From positions 1 through 36,127 of the forward strand of contig JAJFTD010000147.1 in NCBI GenBank assembly GCA_021373255.1: 36,127 nucleotides of DNA, read 5' to 3'. The DNA is from a bacterium (GTDB taxonomy: Bacteria > Armatimonadota > UBA5829). Position 1 is the stretch's first letter. Every line of letters starts with the position of its first letter. A model generated the notes under the pieces. It worked only from the letters and a program-made list of their open reading frames with translations. It made no database searches and was not told where the DNA came from. Positions 16,095 through 23,006 of this stretch are shown in pieces. Position numbers and translations under genes: made by a program.

Positions 16095-16487
16095 AGGCTT
16101 CGTCTTCTTTACAACAACATCAGTCATCCTAAGCGGCGGATAGTTCGTAATATACTCTTCCGCCGCTCCCATTTCTTCAGTTATTGCGAACTTAGAACCG
16201 TGAACTTCTGGGATTGTAGTCAAAACCAGTGAGACACGGTTCTTTTCGCGTACCACTACTTCTTGCACAAGGCCCTGCATTATCTGTTCATTCCGAACGC
16301 ATTTCTCGCCTCTGAGAACTGTGTCCGAACATCTATGTGCCTGCCATTCTTCTGCACAACTTTCCACCTCCATTCCTTGCTTGGCTCTTCGTTGGCAGCG
16401 CGTATTGGGATCGTCAAAGCAGCACTAGCATTCAATCAGCTTTCGCCCATAAATTCGCGGCCAACAGGCACATACGCGAAACGGAAC
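16086..16487 (-). pseudogene. Frameshifted gene remnant of unknown family
   Basis: Joining frames on the minus strand gives a continuous protein-like reading: VPVGREFMGES, an in-frame TGA, then LNASAALTIPIRAANEEP, EWRWKVVQKNGRHIDVRTQF, and after a frameshift near 16285 EQIMQGLVQEVVVREKNR, ending MTDVVVKKTKPLG. The end overlaps the stop region of the convergent HAF gene by nine bases. No single frame has a good start with a ribosome site. I do not recognise the family. It could also be two short genes. Confidence 0.35.
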
Positions 16488-16531
16488 TTTTGAGGTGAGT
16501 TTTTCTCCTATTCAGAAATCTCACCTCAAAA
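16488..16531. repeat. 12-bp perfect inverted repeat
   Basis: TTTTGAGGTGAG (16488-16499) and CTCACCTCAAAA (16520-16531) flank a 20-base pyrimidine-rich spacer. It stands between the two gene remnants. It could be a terminator-like hairpin or the trace of a mobile element end; no transposase or target duplication is seen. Confidence 0.45.
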
Positions 16532-16552
16532 CAGCCGTTCACTGTATCAGCC

Positions 16553-16856
16553 TTGAGCGATGAGCTACAAACCGAAGTGAAGACAGAGATGAAGATCAAG
16601 ATACTACCGGCATCAATGGACTACATCGACCATGAGAAGCAATCAGCGAGATTGCCAAAAGCAACCGCGAACAAACAACTTCGTACGGTTCTTCGATTAT
16701 TTACTGAACGACTGCGGGGCGAAGCGAGAAACGGTTCGAGTATATCTAGAGGCATTGTGGTCGCTATTTGCTTATCTGTATGAGCACAAGCATATTCCCG
16801 AGTCGCTCAAGGAGCATATTGAACGATTCTCGAATTGCACAGGCCGTATCGGGTGA
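16553..16856 (+). pseudogene. Broken small gene with a helical, integrase-N-like segment
   Basis: One frame reads MKIKILPASMDYIDHEKQ then LPKATANKQ; a neighbouring frame continues with NNFVRFFDYLLNDCGAKRET, VRVYLEALWSLFAYLYE and ends HIERFSNCTGRIG. The second part has the heptad-like pattern of the SAM-like core-binding domain of tyrosine recombinases, but no catalytic domain follows. A frameshift near 16680 would join the parts. It is a remnant or a very small unknown gene. From 16857 to 17005 nothing else is seen. Confidence 0.3.
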
Positions 16857-17005
16857 TTCTGACCAAGAAGTAGCGATTCTCATACACCACACCCCTGCAA
16901 TTATATTATAAGATAATTCATGAAAGTTATCGGTCGATATCGCTTAAGACTTCAGGCTCAGCTGATCATAAGTCGACTGCATATCAGAAGGAAATAGTAC
17001 AACGA

Positions 17006-17038
17006 AAAACACCCCGATATCTTCTATCGGGGTGTTTT
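17006..17038 (-). terminator. Bidirectional terminator
   Basis: A 14-bp perfect stem, AAAACACCCCGATA (17006-17019) with 17025-17038, 5-base loop, with A- and T-runs on both sides. It lies 20 bases past the stop of the PEP-CTERM gene on the minus strand and also closes the remnant region. Confidence 0.85.
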
Positions 17039-17058
17039 ATAACTAGTTTGTTTTTACT

Positions 17059-17751
17059 TTAGCTTCTCTTGCGAGCGGCAAAGCCTACAAATCCAACCAG
17101 GCCGCTGAGCATTGCGAGAATGCTGGCAGGCTCCGGTACCGGTGCATTGTCATACATTCTGATGTTGTCTATCCAAACAGTTCCCTTACTCAAACTAAAC
17201 GTAGGGCCAACATAGTCAATGCTGTATCCTGCGTAGGTGGGAGCAGTAAAGGTATAGGAATAATAACCCCAGGCCGACCCTAGACTCGTCCACTGATTGA
17301 GGACAGTATCAACAACATTCAAGTTGCCATTATTGTAACCTGCCGGCATCTGTACCTGAACGCCGCCAATATCAGAGGCATCCGTATGTGCCCAAAAGTC
17401 TATGGTATACGAATGCCCGGGAGTAACCTGGTAAAAAGCGTTGAGGTTCCATGCGGGCAATAGGTTCCAGGGAAGAGGATTACTATCAGTCCTTATGCTC
17501 TTGAAGCATTTACCACCATCCTGAGCACCGGTGTTGACAATATTGTAGGTACCAGTGGCACCGGTAGCATAACTCGCACTCCAGGCAGCAGAAGTATCAA
17601 ACCATGTTCCGTTAACGGTGTAGCTGCCTACGATGCAGTTTTCAAAACTTCCATCTACCATCAGATTGGTGAGTGCGTAGGAATACCCTACCGATAAACC
17701 CATCAGAACGGCACATAAGACAGCAATACTAAACAAACGATTCTTCAACAT
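17059..17751 (-). CDS. PEP-CTERM sorted protein with CBM-like jelly-roll domain
   Basis: The 230-residue protein has a signal peptide ending GYSYA, a beta-rich domain of about 175 residues and a PEP-CTERM-type tail (VPEPASILAMLSG, a hydrophobic helix, then AARKRS). The domain begins LMVDGSFENCIVG, has GTWFDTSAAW, FYQVTPGHSYTIDFWA and closes with GTVWIDNIRMYDN, the pattern of carbohydrate-binding modules of the CBM4/9/22-like jelly-roll type. It should sit on the cell surface and bind glycan. GGGGGAG lies eight bases before the ATG. Its promoter at 18013-18042 carries the same GTTGACAAC word as the divergent promoters at 27.4-27.6 kb, so it may belong to the same regulon. The leader is about 250 bases long. 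Confidence 0.8.
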   Translation of the reverse strand: MLKNRLFSIAVLCAVLMGLSVGYSYALTNLMVDGSFENCIVGSYTVNGTWFDTSAAWSASYATGATGTYNIVNTGAQDGGKCFKSIRTDSNPLPWNLLPAWNLNAFYQVTPGHSYTIDFWAHTDASDIGGVQVQMPAGYNNGNLNVVDTVLNQWTSLGSAWGYYSYTFTAPTYAGYSIDYVGPTFSLSKGTVWIDNIRMYDNAPVPEPASILAMLSGLVGFVGFAARKRS

Positions 17752-18012
17752 TTAAGTTCTCCCCCTTCGAATGTGTTGGTTTGTAATTGCAAGCTGTTTT
17801 CGCTTGCTAAACCTTGCTTTTTTAGCTTCAATAGCATCTGTCAGAATAATTGGATGCTCTAGTCTGACCGCCTCCTTTCACGCGATCCGAATGCTACAAC
17901 TTCTGATAGATTATCATCTACTCGTGAAACCAGAACAAGCACCACTGGCATCCATTATAATCTGCTGGTTCTTTGTGATCCAGTCTGGTATGTACTGGTG
18001 TATTTCTTTAGC

Positions 18013-18042
18013 GTTATACCACATGAATTTTGCGTTGTCAAC
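18013..18042 (-). promoter_or_regulatory. Promoter with candidate operator GTTGACAAC
   Basis: On the minus strand TTGACA (18041-18036), a 17-base spacer and TATAAC (18018-18013). The -35 is embedded in GTTGACAAC (18034-18042), an odd-centred palindrome also found in both promoters at 27.4-27.6 kb. In the 364-base gap 17752-18115 it is the only promoter seen; the remainder is a long leader and the terminator at 18056-18088. Confidence 0.6.
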
Positions 18043-18055
18043 TGGTTACTCCCTA

Positions 18056-18088
18056 GAAAAAAAGCCGATCCAAATGGATCGGCTTTTC
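18056..18088 (-). terminator. Terminator of the carbohydrate operon (family copy 2)
   Basis: AAGCCGATCC, loop AAAT, GGATCGGCTT, with seven A before it, that is seven T on the minus strand. It lies 28 bases after the WbsX-like gene stop. It shares its stem with copies at 14823 and 31459. Confidence 0.85.
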
Positions 18089-18115
18089 TATGAATGTATC
18101 ATTCGTTCTTATAGG

Positions 18116-19258
18116 CTACCCAACAAATACATCTCGAATAGCTTCAAGGTATCCCATACCATATTCGGTATCAGGCTCCAGGTAACTTCCTTCAGTCCAT
18201 TCATTCCATGCGTTTATGGTGAGAAACTTAAAGTCTATCTCCTGGTCCATGAAATCTTTTGCTATTTGCAGGTATTCACTGAACGCTTCAGGAGTGTTAT
18301 TGCTGAGAATTGGAGTAAACGGGCCACCACCCATATTGATGAAAGTATCTGATTGCACTGTTCTCGGTGATGAATCCCATCCCATCGTCACGTGTGGATA
18401 ATATGATACTCCGGAGCCTTTTAGCTTATTCTTCCATAGCTCGATCACTTGAGATTTAATGGAGCTGTAGTCGGTCGTTGGGAAATCAGGCCTTGGAATG
18501 TCATGTATCCAGGTATATGAGCCAGTGCTATCGAAATTCAATGATTTTATAGTGTCTGCATAATCTTTGACAGCGTACTCCTGTGGCAAATTTGGAAGAG
18601 CAAATGCGATGGAATTCAGGTGCAGGTCTGGAAATCCCGCCTTTTTTGTCTTCGCACGGAAAGTCTCCAGAGCCTTTGCCGCACCTGCTACTCCACCGAA
18701 ACTCTTCAACAAGTCTGCAAGGCTGTATATCGAAAAATACGGGCATCCATTGATTTTCCAATAGGATGGATGCTTGAAGTATTTATCTATAACATAGTCC
18801 GTAAGGTCATTAAACTCAGCTTCATTTACTGCACCATGAAATAGCATCGGACTTGTGCCGAATTTTGCATCGTAGTAGGACGCAGGGTGCATGTGAAGCC
18901 AGTCGTGATTGGCCCACATCAGTGAAAAGCCTATGCGCTGGTTGTTCTGAGCGCCCATGAAGCCATTCTCAAGCGCCTTGTGCAGATATGGCTTGTTTTC
19001 ATACCAATACCAGTCGAATATGAAGTTTGTAACCCCATGATCCGCTGCTGCATCTATCTTTTTCGCCATTACAGTCGGATCAGACTCGTCTTCATAACCC
19101 CATGCAGGAACAAGCGGCTGGCGATGTCCGGGAAAACGGGGCACTGCACGCTTCATCAGTTCCCATTCATTCCAACCCGGGCCGTGAACTTCCTCATTAC
19201 GTGGATCGATATGGAAATTCGGGAAATAGTATACTCCGATTTCGTATTTATTCTGCAT
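18116..19258 (-). CDS. WbsX/GH99-like domain protein, cytoplasmic
   Basis: The 380-residue protein matches the Glyco_tran_WbsX / GH99-like family: IGVYYFPNFH at the start, GWNEWELMKRAVPRFPGH, DPTVMAKKIDAAADHGV, FIFDWYWYENKPYL, MWANHDW, and near the end TINAWNEWTEGSYLEPD. The pair E353 and E356 (ExxE) matches the glutamate pair of GH99-type enzymes, so hydrolysis of an alpha-linked sugar or a transferase-like role is possible. There is no signal peptide, so it acts inside the cell, perhaps on imported oligosaccharide. It is the last gene of the regulator operon, 31 bases after the secreted homologue; the ribosome site is weak and suggests coupling. The family name WbsX comes from O-antigen loci, where no reaction is firmly proven. 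Confidence 0.8.
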   Translation of the reverse strand: MQNKYEIGVYYFPNFHIDPRNEEVHGPGWNEWELMKRAVPRFPGHRQPLVPAWGYEDESDPTVMAKKIDAAADHGVTNFIFDWYWYENKPYLHKALENGFMGAQNNQRIGFSLMWANHDWLHMHPASYYDAKFGTSPMLFHGAVNEAEFNDLTDYVIDKYFKHPSYWKINGCPYFSIYSLADLLKSFGGVAGAAKALETFRAKTKKAGFPDLHLNSIAFALPNLPQEYAVKDYADTIKSLNFDSTGSYTWIHDIPRPDFPTTDYSSIKSQVIELWKNKLKGSGVSYYPHVTMGWDSSPRTVQSDTFINMGGGPFTPILSNNTPEAFSEYLQIAKDFMDQEIDFKFLTINAWNEWTEGSYLEPDTEYGMGYLEAIRDVFVG

Positions 19259-19289
19259 TTATGATCTACTCACTCCTGTATTACAAGAC

Positions 19290-20894
19290 CTATTGGCCTA
19301 ATAAACTCGCTTTTGTACTAACCCAATTTAGATATGTTTGATCGTATGGCCCCAACCCTACGTCTTCAGGCAGGATATCAATATGTGTTGCGGCAGGTGA
19401 TTGCGTGAACACATCCCGAATCGCATCTATAAAACCGAATCCGTATTCTCTGCACGGGGCCAGATAGTGCCCTTCGCCAAATTCCGCCCAGTTATCCAGC
19501 AGGACGAAATTGTGAAACGGGCTCGATGATGGACCAGAATCAACCAGAGCTTTCATCTGTTCTGCTTCTTGCTTAAAATAGCGAGGTGACATACGCAATT
19601 TAGGGCTATCAGCAGTACCGAATGGATATTGCGTATAGTCTATCCACGGAGACGGGTCCCATTCAGACGACAGCGTCGGTATTACAGGCAGGACATTGGC
19701 ATTTATTCTAGTGGTTGTGTTGTCGATAATACATTGCACTGCTGCCTCATCAACCACTGTTTGTTGTGGCGAGGCACAGTATGCCCAGTTCGCATCAAAA
19801 CCTGAGTCTTTCACATACTGGAAATACTGTGAATAGCTGCGCATTTCAACGGCTATCCACAGACCGCCAAGACCCTGTTCCACACACTTCTGCCGCCAGC
19901 CATCCAAATATGCCTTGCATGCGCTTGGCCCACCAAGGTCGTCTATTAATTCCCATGGCGAATAGAAGAAGATAACTGGTTTTCCGTCAATCTTCAAATA
20001 GTTGGATTTCTTGAAATAGTTATCAATCCAATATTGTATCGCCCCATCAAACTGTGTCAGACCACTCATCCAGTGCGTGTAGGTAGGTGCGATGCAGAAT
20101 TTGATCTTTGAGTTATACTTCGCTTTGGGAAACGTTTGATCGATAGCCCAGTTTTCCGAAGGCTTGATTGGTCCTGGAACGCAGGTATAGTCCCTACCCC
20201 AGATGTAACAGAAGAACTCTATCCCGTGCTCCAAAGCCCACTTAATCTGCCAATCAGTGCACTCGGGATTGCTGTCATCGAACCAGCCAAGCGCAGGTTG
20301 GCGCTCCGGGTAAGGCTCGATCATAGACCAGCCGCCGTAATAATCGAACGTAGCCACATTGTAACTTGCCCAGTAGATCATGCCGATGTGATACGGATTC
20401 ACAACAGGCCGTGGCTCCGGTACGTATGGCGCAGGCTGACTGATTACGGCGGGTTTGAATGATGCCTCCACAGTGGCATTTGTAGCGATGCCGTTAGCGG
20501 TAGCAATAACTTTTACCACGCCATCAAATGGCTTTCCGGCTGTAACTCTCCATGAAAGGGTTGAATTACCGCGTAGTTCGTATTCTTTTATAACCGGGTT
20601 CGGAAATGGACATGATGCATACACGGCTTTCTTTGTCCATTTACTAGTCTGCTTTACAGCCGGATCTAGCAGCTTCAGCTCGGGTGGAAGCACTATCCTT
20701 ACGCTGACGTTGAGAGGGTTTTCGGTTGGATTCTCAAGTCTAACGTTCAACGTCTCTGTACGCCCTGCGCGTAAGATTGCCCTGTTCCAGTATGGTTTCA
20801 CGATCACGGCCGATTCAGCCGCAGCCACTTGAGCCATCATCAATGTCCCTATCACCAACACGCAGAACAGAGCTGTGATCTTATACTTTCTCAA
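19290..20894 (-). CDS. Secreted GH99-like protein with N-terminal beta-sandwich
   Basis: The 534-residue protein has a signal peptide ending in AQVAAA, an N-terminal beta-sandwich (about 30-145, ETLNVRLENPTENPLNVSV and NSTLSWRVTAGKPFDG, NEW3/CARD-like), a proline linker and a GH99-like catalytic domain (about 165-500). Markers are YHIGMIYWASYN, WALEHGIEFFCYIWGRDY, YWIDNYFKKSNYLKIDGKP, and LLDNWAEFGEGHYLAP with the conserved ExxE pair (E471, E474). It probably cleaves glycan outside the cytoplasm; substrate unknown. TTG at 20894 is preferred since GGAG lies six bases before it and the signal peptide begins there; a TTG at 20906 is an alternative. It follows the prepilin gene by 30 bases. Confidence 0.8.
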   Translation of the reverse strand: MRKYKITALFCVLVIGTLMMAQVAAAESAVIVKPYWNRAILRAGRTETLNVRLENPTENPLNVSVRIVLPPELKLLDPAVKQTSKWTKKAVYASCPFPNPVIKEYELRGNSTLSWRVTAGKPFDGVVKVIATANGIATNATVEASFKPAVISQPAPYVPEPRPVVNPYHIGMIYWASYNVATFDYYGGWSMIEPYPERQPALGWFDDSNPECTDWQIKWALEHGIEFFCYIWGRDYTCVPGPIKPSENWAIDQTFPKAKYNSKIKFCIAPTYTHWMSGLTQFDGAIQYWIDNYFKKSNYLKIDGKPVIFFYSPWELIDDLGGPSACKAYLDGWRQKCVEQGLGGLWIAVEMRSYSQYFQYVKDSGFDANWAYCASPQQTVVDEAAVQCIIDNTTTRINANVLPVIPTLSSEWDPSPWIDYTQYPFGTADSPKLRMSPRYFKQEAEQMKALVDSGPSSSPFHNFVLLDNWAEFGEGHYLAPCREYGFGFIDAIRDVFTQSPAATHIDILPEDVGLGPYDQTYLNWVSTKASLLGQ

Positions 20895-20924
20895 TATCTT
20901 CTCCAAAAGAAGTGAAGTCCTATC

Positions 20925-21653
20925 CTACCAGTCGTTTTCGATATGGCCTGGCCACCAACTGCCGTCCGCAGACTTTACAACTGTTTTTGCATAATTCTGA
21001 GCATCAGCCTCAGTACTCCAATAAGGAAGCCATGGGTATGAACCCTTTGTGTTCCACAAAACTTTCGGGAATATGGTCTGGCTGACTTTCAACTGTTTCG
21101 CATGCCCATCAAAGAATACGAAAGACGCCCGGCCACCATGATATTTCCTTGCCAGAACTACCGGCACTGGAAGGTCCCACAGAGTCTCATAGTATTTCTC
21201 GTATATGGCCTCCGACAGCATAATAACCTGGCTAGACTGCCTTACCATTGATTGATCGAATGTGCGAGCTTCCTCTATGTCTCTATTCATCGCATAGCCG
21301 AACTCATGAGCAGACTTCCAAGTCTCTTTATGAGAAGGACACATGAAAGTATCATAGTTCTTTACATACTTAAATATCATATCGGCCCATATCAGAGTAG
21401 GTGGTGTCTGGTTCTGAAGAAACTTTCCTCTTACCTTACCCGTCTGAAACGCATGGGGCAGTTTGTTGTTGTTGTCCTGTGCATACATCATAAAGCCAAT
21501 TCCAAGCTGCTTACAGTTGTTCGCGCATCTTGTAGTATTCGCGGCTTGCTTAGCTTTTAGAAATACAGGAAAAAGAATGGCTGCCAAAATCGCTATAATG
21601 GCAATCACGACAAGTAACTCGATTAATGTAAACCCTGATTTCTTACAACGCAT
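20925..21653 (-). CDS. Prepilin-like protein of the long Armatimonadota/Planctomycetota type
   Basis: The 242-residue protein starts [19 protein letters not shown], a class III prepilin signal, followed by [20 protein letters not shown], and contains [15 protein letters not shown], the C-terminal FFDGH mark of the DUF1559-like/H-X9-DG prepilin group, common in many copies in these phyla and often beside sugar-related genes. ATG 21653 is chosen because GGAGG lies nine bases upstream and the leader is then of normal length; the frame is open to 21695. It lies between the regulator and the secreted GH99-like gene. A role in displaying or anchoring the locus products is inferred only. Confidence 0.85.
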   Translation of the reverse strand: MRCKKSGFTLIELLVVIAIIAILAAILFPVFLKAKQAANTTRCANNCKQLGIGFMMYAQDNNNKLPHAFQTGKVRGKFLQNQTPPTLIWADMIFKYVKNYDTFMCPSHKETWKSAHEFGYAMNRDIEEARTFDQSMVRQSSQVIMLSEAIYEKYYETLWDLPVPVVLARKYHGGRASFVFFDGHAKQLKVSQTIFPKVLWNTKGSYPWLPYWSTEADAQNYAKTVVKSADGSWWPGHIENDW

Positions 21654-21712
21654 TTCCTTACCCTCCAATTTGTAGCGGCACAAAGTTCTATCCATAGCGA
21701 CTAATATCTGGT

Positions 21713-22837
21713 CTAGTTAACCAATTGCTCATCACGAATACGTGGCGAGATTCTCCCGGTTCTCAATACGATAGGTGCAGGCAGCATATATGTAATAGGT
21801 TCTTTCAGATGACCGGAAATGTGCTCCAGTGCAATCTCCACTGCCAATGCGCCAGCCCTTACAAAGTCCGGATCTGTAGTCGGGAAAGAAGGCCGACAGG
21901 ATTGGCCATATACTAGATTGTCAAATCCAACTACCTCAAGTTCGTCCGGGACGCTCACGCCCAGTTCTTTAGCTATATGGGTCACATTTGTGGCCATCTT
22001 ATCTTCCAATGCGACAAGGGCTGTTGGGCGATCTTTCGTTTCTTTCCACTTCATCAGTAAATCGATCAGAACATCATTTCCAGCGTCAAAGCCTTCGATT
22101 AGCCACTCGTCCTCGGGCCTTGCTTCCACTCTCGCCATTCGCAAAGCATCCATATATCCGCGATGCCTTTCTGCGTTCGACTTTACAATGAGGTGGCTGT
22201 TTGTGCTGTTGCAAAGAGCGAATGCGACATGCTGGTGCCCATCATTAAGGAGCATTTCAGTCATCTCGTAACCCGCTCTATAGTTATCGAACATAATCTG
22301 CGAGCGTCCCTGCTCACGGAATGCGAGGTCAACGAGAACTATAGGGAAATCCTTGAAGTCGGTCTTGAGATAATCATTTGCTAATTGTTCGGGTGTTCGT
22401 AGGGCTGGATACAGAATAATGGCCTGGCAGCCTGAATTTATCATTCTCTGTACTTCGGCGCGCTCCGCATCATAGCTATCACTGCCGTCTGCAATCATCA
22501 CATTGTAATCAAAACGCTGCCGGATCGACTCAACGCCTCTATACACACGCATCGGCAGCTCGCTTGATTCATTTTGTACAATCAGGCCAAGCATACGGTA
22601 ACTGGCATGAAACTCCTGCCTCGGACCATCGGCGATGTAGCAGCCCACCCCATGGCGCTTTTCAATAACACCCTGCTCTTCCAGTACACTCAACGCATGT
22701 ACAATAGTAGTGCCTGATGTATTGTATCTTTTCCTCAGCTCGCGCACAGTAGGCAGGCGGTCGCCTTTCGATAGCGACTGGTTCATAACATAGTCGCTGT
22801 AAATTGAGTTTACAATCGTTTGCAGTAAGTTTGCCAT
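21713..22837 (-). CDS. GntR-type HTH / LacI-type sugar-binding transcription regulator
   Basis: The 374-residue protein joins a GntR winged helix (1-70, [36 protein letters not shown]) to a LacI/periplasmic-binding effector domain (about 80-365, [44 protein letters not shown]). This AraR-like architecture senses a sugar and controls catabolic genes. It is the first gene of the operon that includes the prepilin and two GH99-like proteins, so autoregulation is likely. The ribosome site AGGGTG lies five to six bases before the ATG. The candidate operator GTTGACAAC occurs in three promoters of this locus, though not directly upstream of this gene. Confidence 0.9.
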   Translation of the reverse strand: MANLLQTIVNSIYSDYVMNQSLSKGDRLPTVRELRKRYNTSGTTIVHALSVLEEQGVIEKRHGVGCYIADGPRQEFHASYRMLGLIVQNESSELPMRVYRGVESIRQRFDYNVMIADGSDSYDAERAEVQRMINSGCQAIILYPALRTPEQLANDYLKTDFKDFPIVLVDLAFREQGRSQIMFDNYRAGYEMTEMLLNDGHQHVAFALCNSTNSHLIVKSNAERHRGYMDALRMARVEARPEDEWLIEGFDAGNDVLIDLLMKWKETKDRPTALVALEDKMATNVTHIAKELGVSVPDELEVVGFDNLVYGQSCRPSFPTTDPDFVRAGALAVEIALEHISGHLKEPITYMLPAPIVLRTGRISPRIRDEQLVN

Positions 22838-22889
22838 ATTACACCCTGTATTCTATATCACTCATCAGTGACCTATTCATTTTCTCTAG

Positions 22890-22966
22890 CCCTGCTTTCT
22901 GGAGCCGCAAATTATCTTGTTCCGGCCACTGGTTCAAATACAATAATGCAGCTCCAGAAAGCAGGG
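22890..22966. repeat. 16-bp perfect inverted repeat with 45-base centre
   Basis: CCCTGCTTTCTGGAGC (22890-22905) and its exact reverse complement at 22951-22966. The inner bases extend the pairing imperfectly (ATTATcTTGT against ACAATAAT). It lies upstream of the regulator start. On the minus strand TTGAAC and TAATTT, 17 bases apart, lie inside the loop, so the structure may carry the regulator promoter. Confidence 0.6.
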
Positions 22967-22990
22967 TCCGGGGCGGTTTTTCACCCCGGA
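22967..22990 (-). terminator. Possible terminator after the 825-residue modular protein gene
   Basis: TCCGGGG and CCCCGGA (7 bp, 10-base loop with GAAAAACC) lie 16 bases past the stop on the minus strand, immediately beside the 16-bp inverted repeat. No T-run follows, so it may pause rather than end transcription. Confidence 0.4.
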
Positions 22991-23006
22991 TCTGCGATAC
23001 ATATAG

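Noticed and set aside
16488-16531. Complete insertion sequence
   Set aside because: There is a 12-bp inverted repeat, but the arms are only 20 bases apart and no transposase or target duplication was found.
17771-18352. 193-codon plus-strand frame
   Set aside because: It runs through a terminator, a promoter and the antisense of the WbsX-like gene, with no ribosome site or domain signal.
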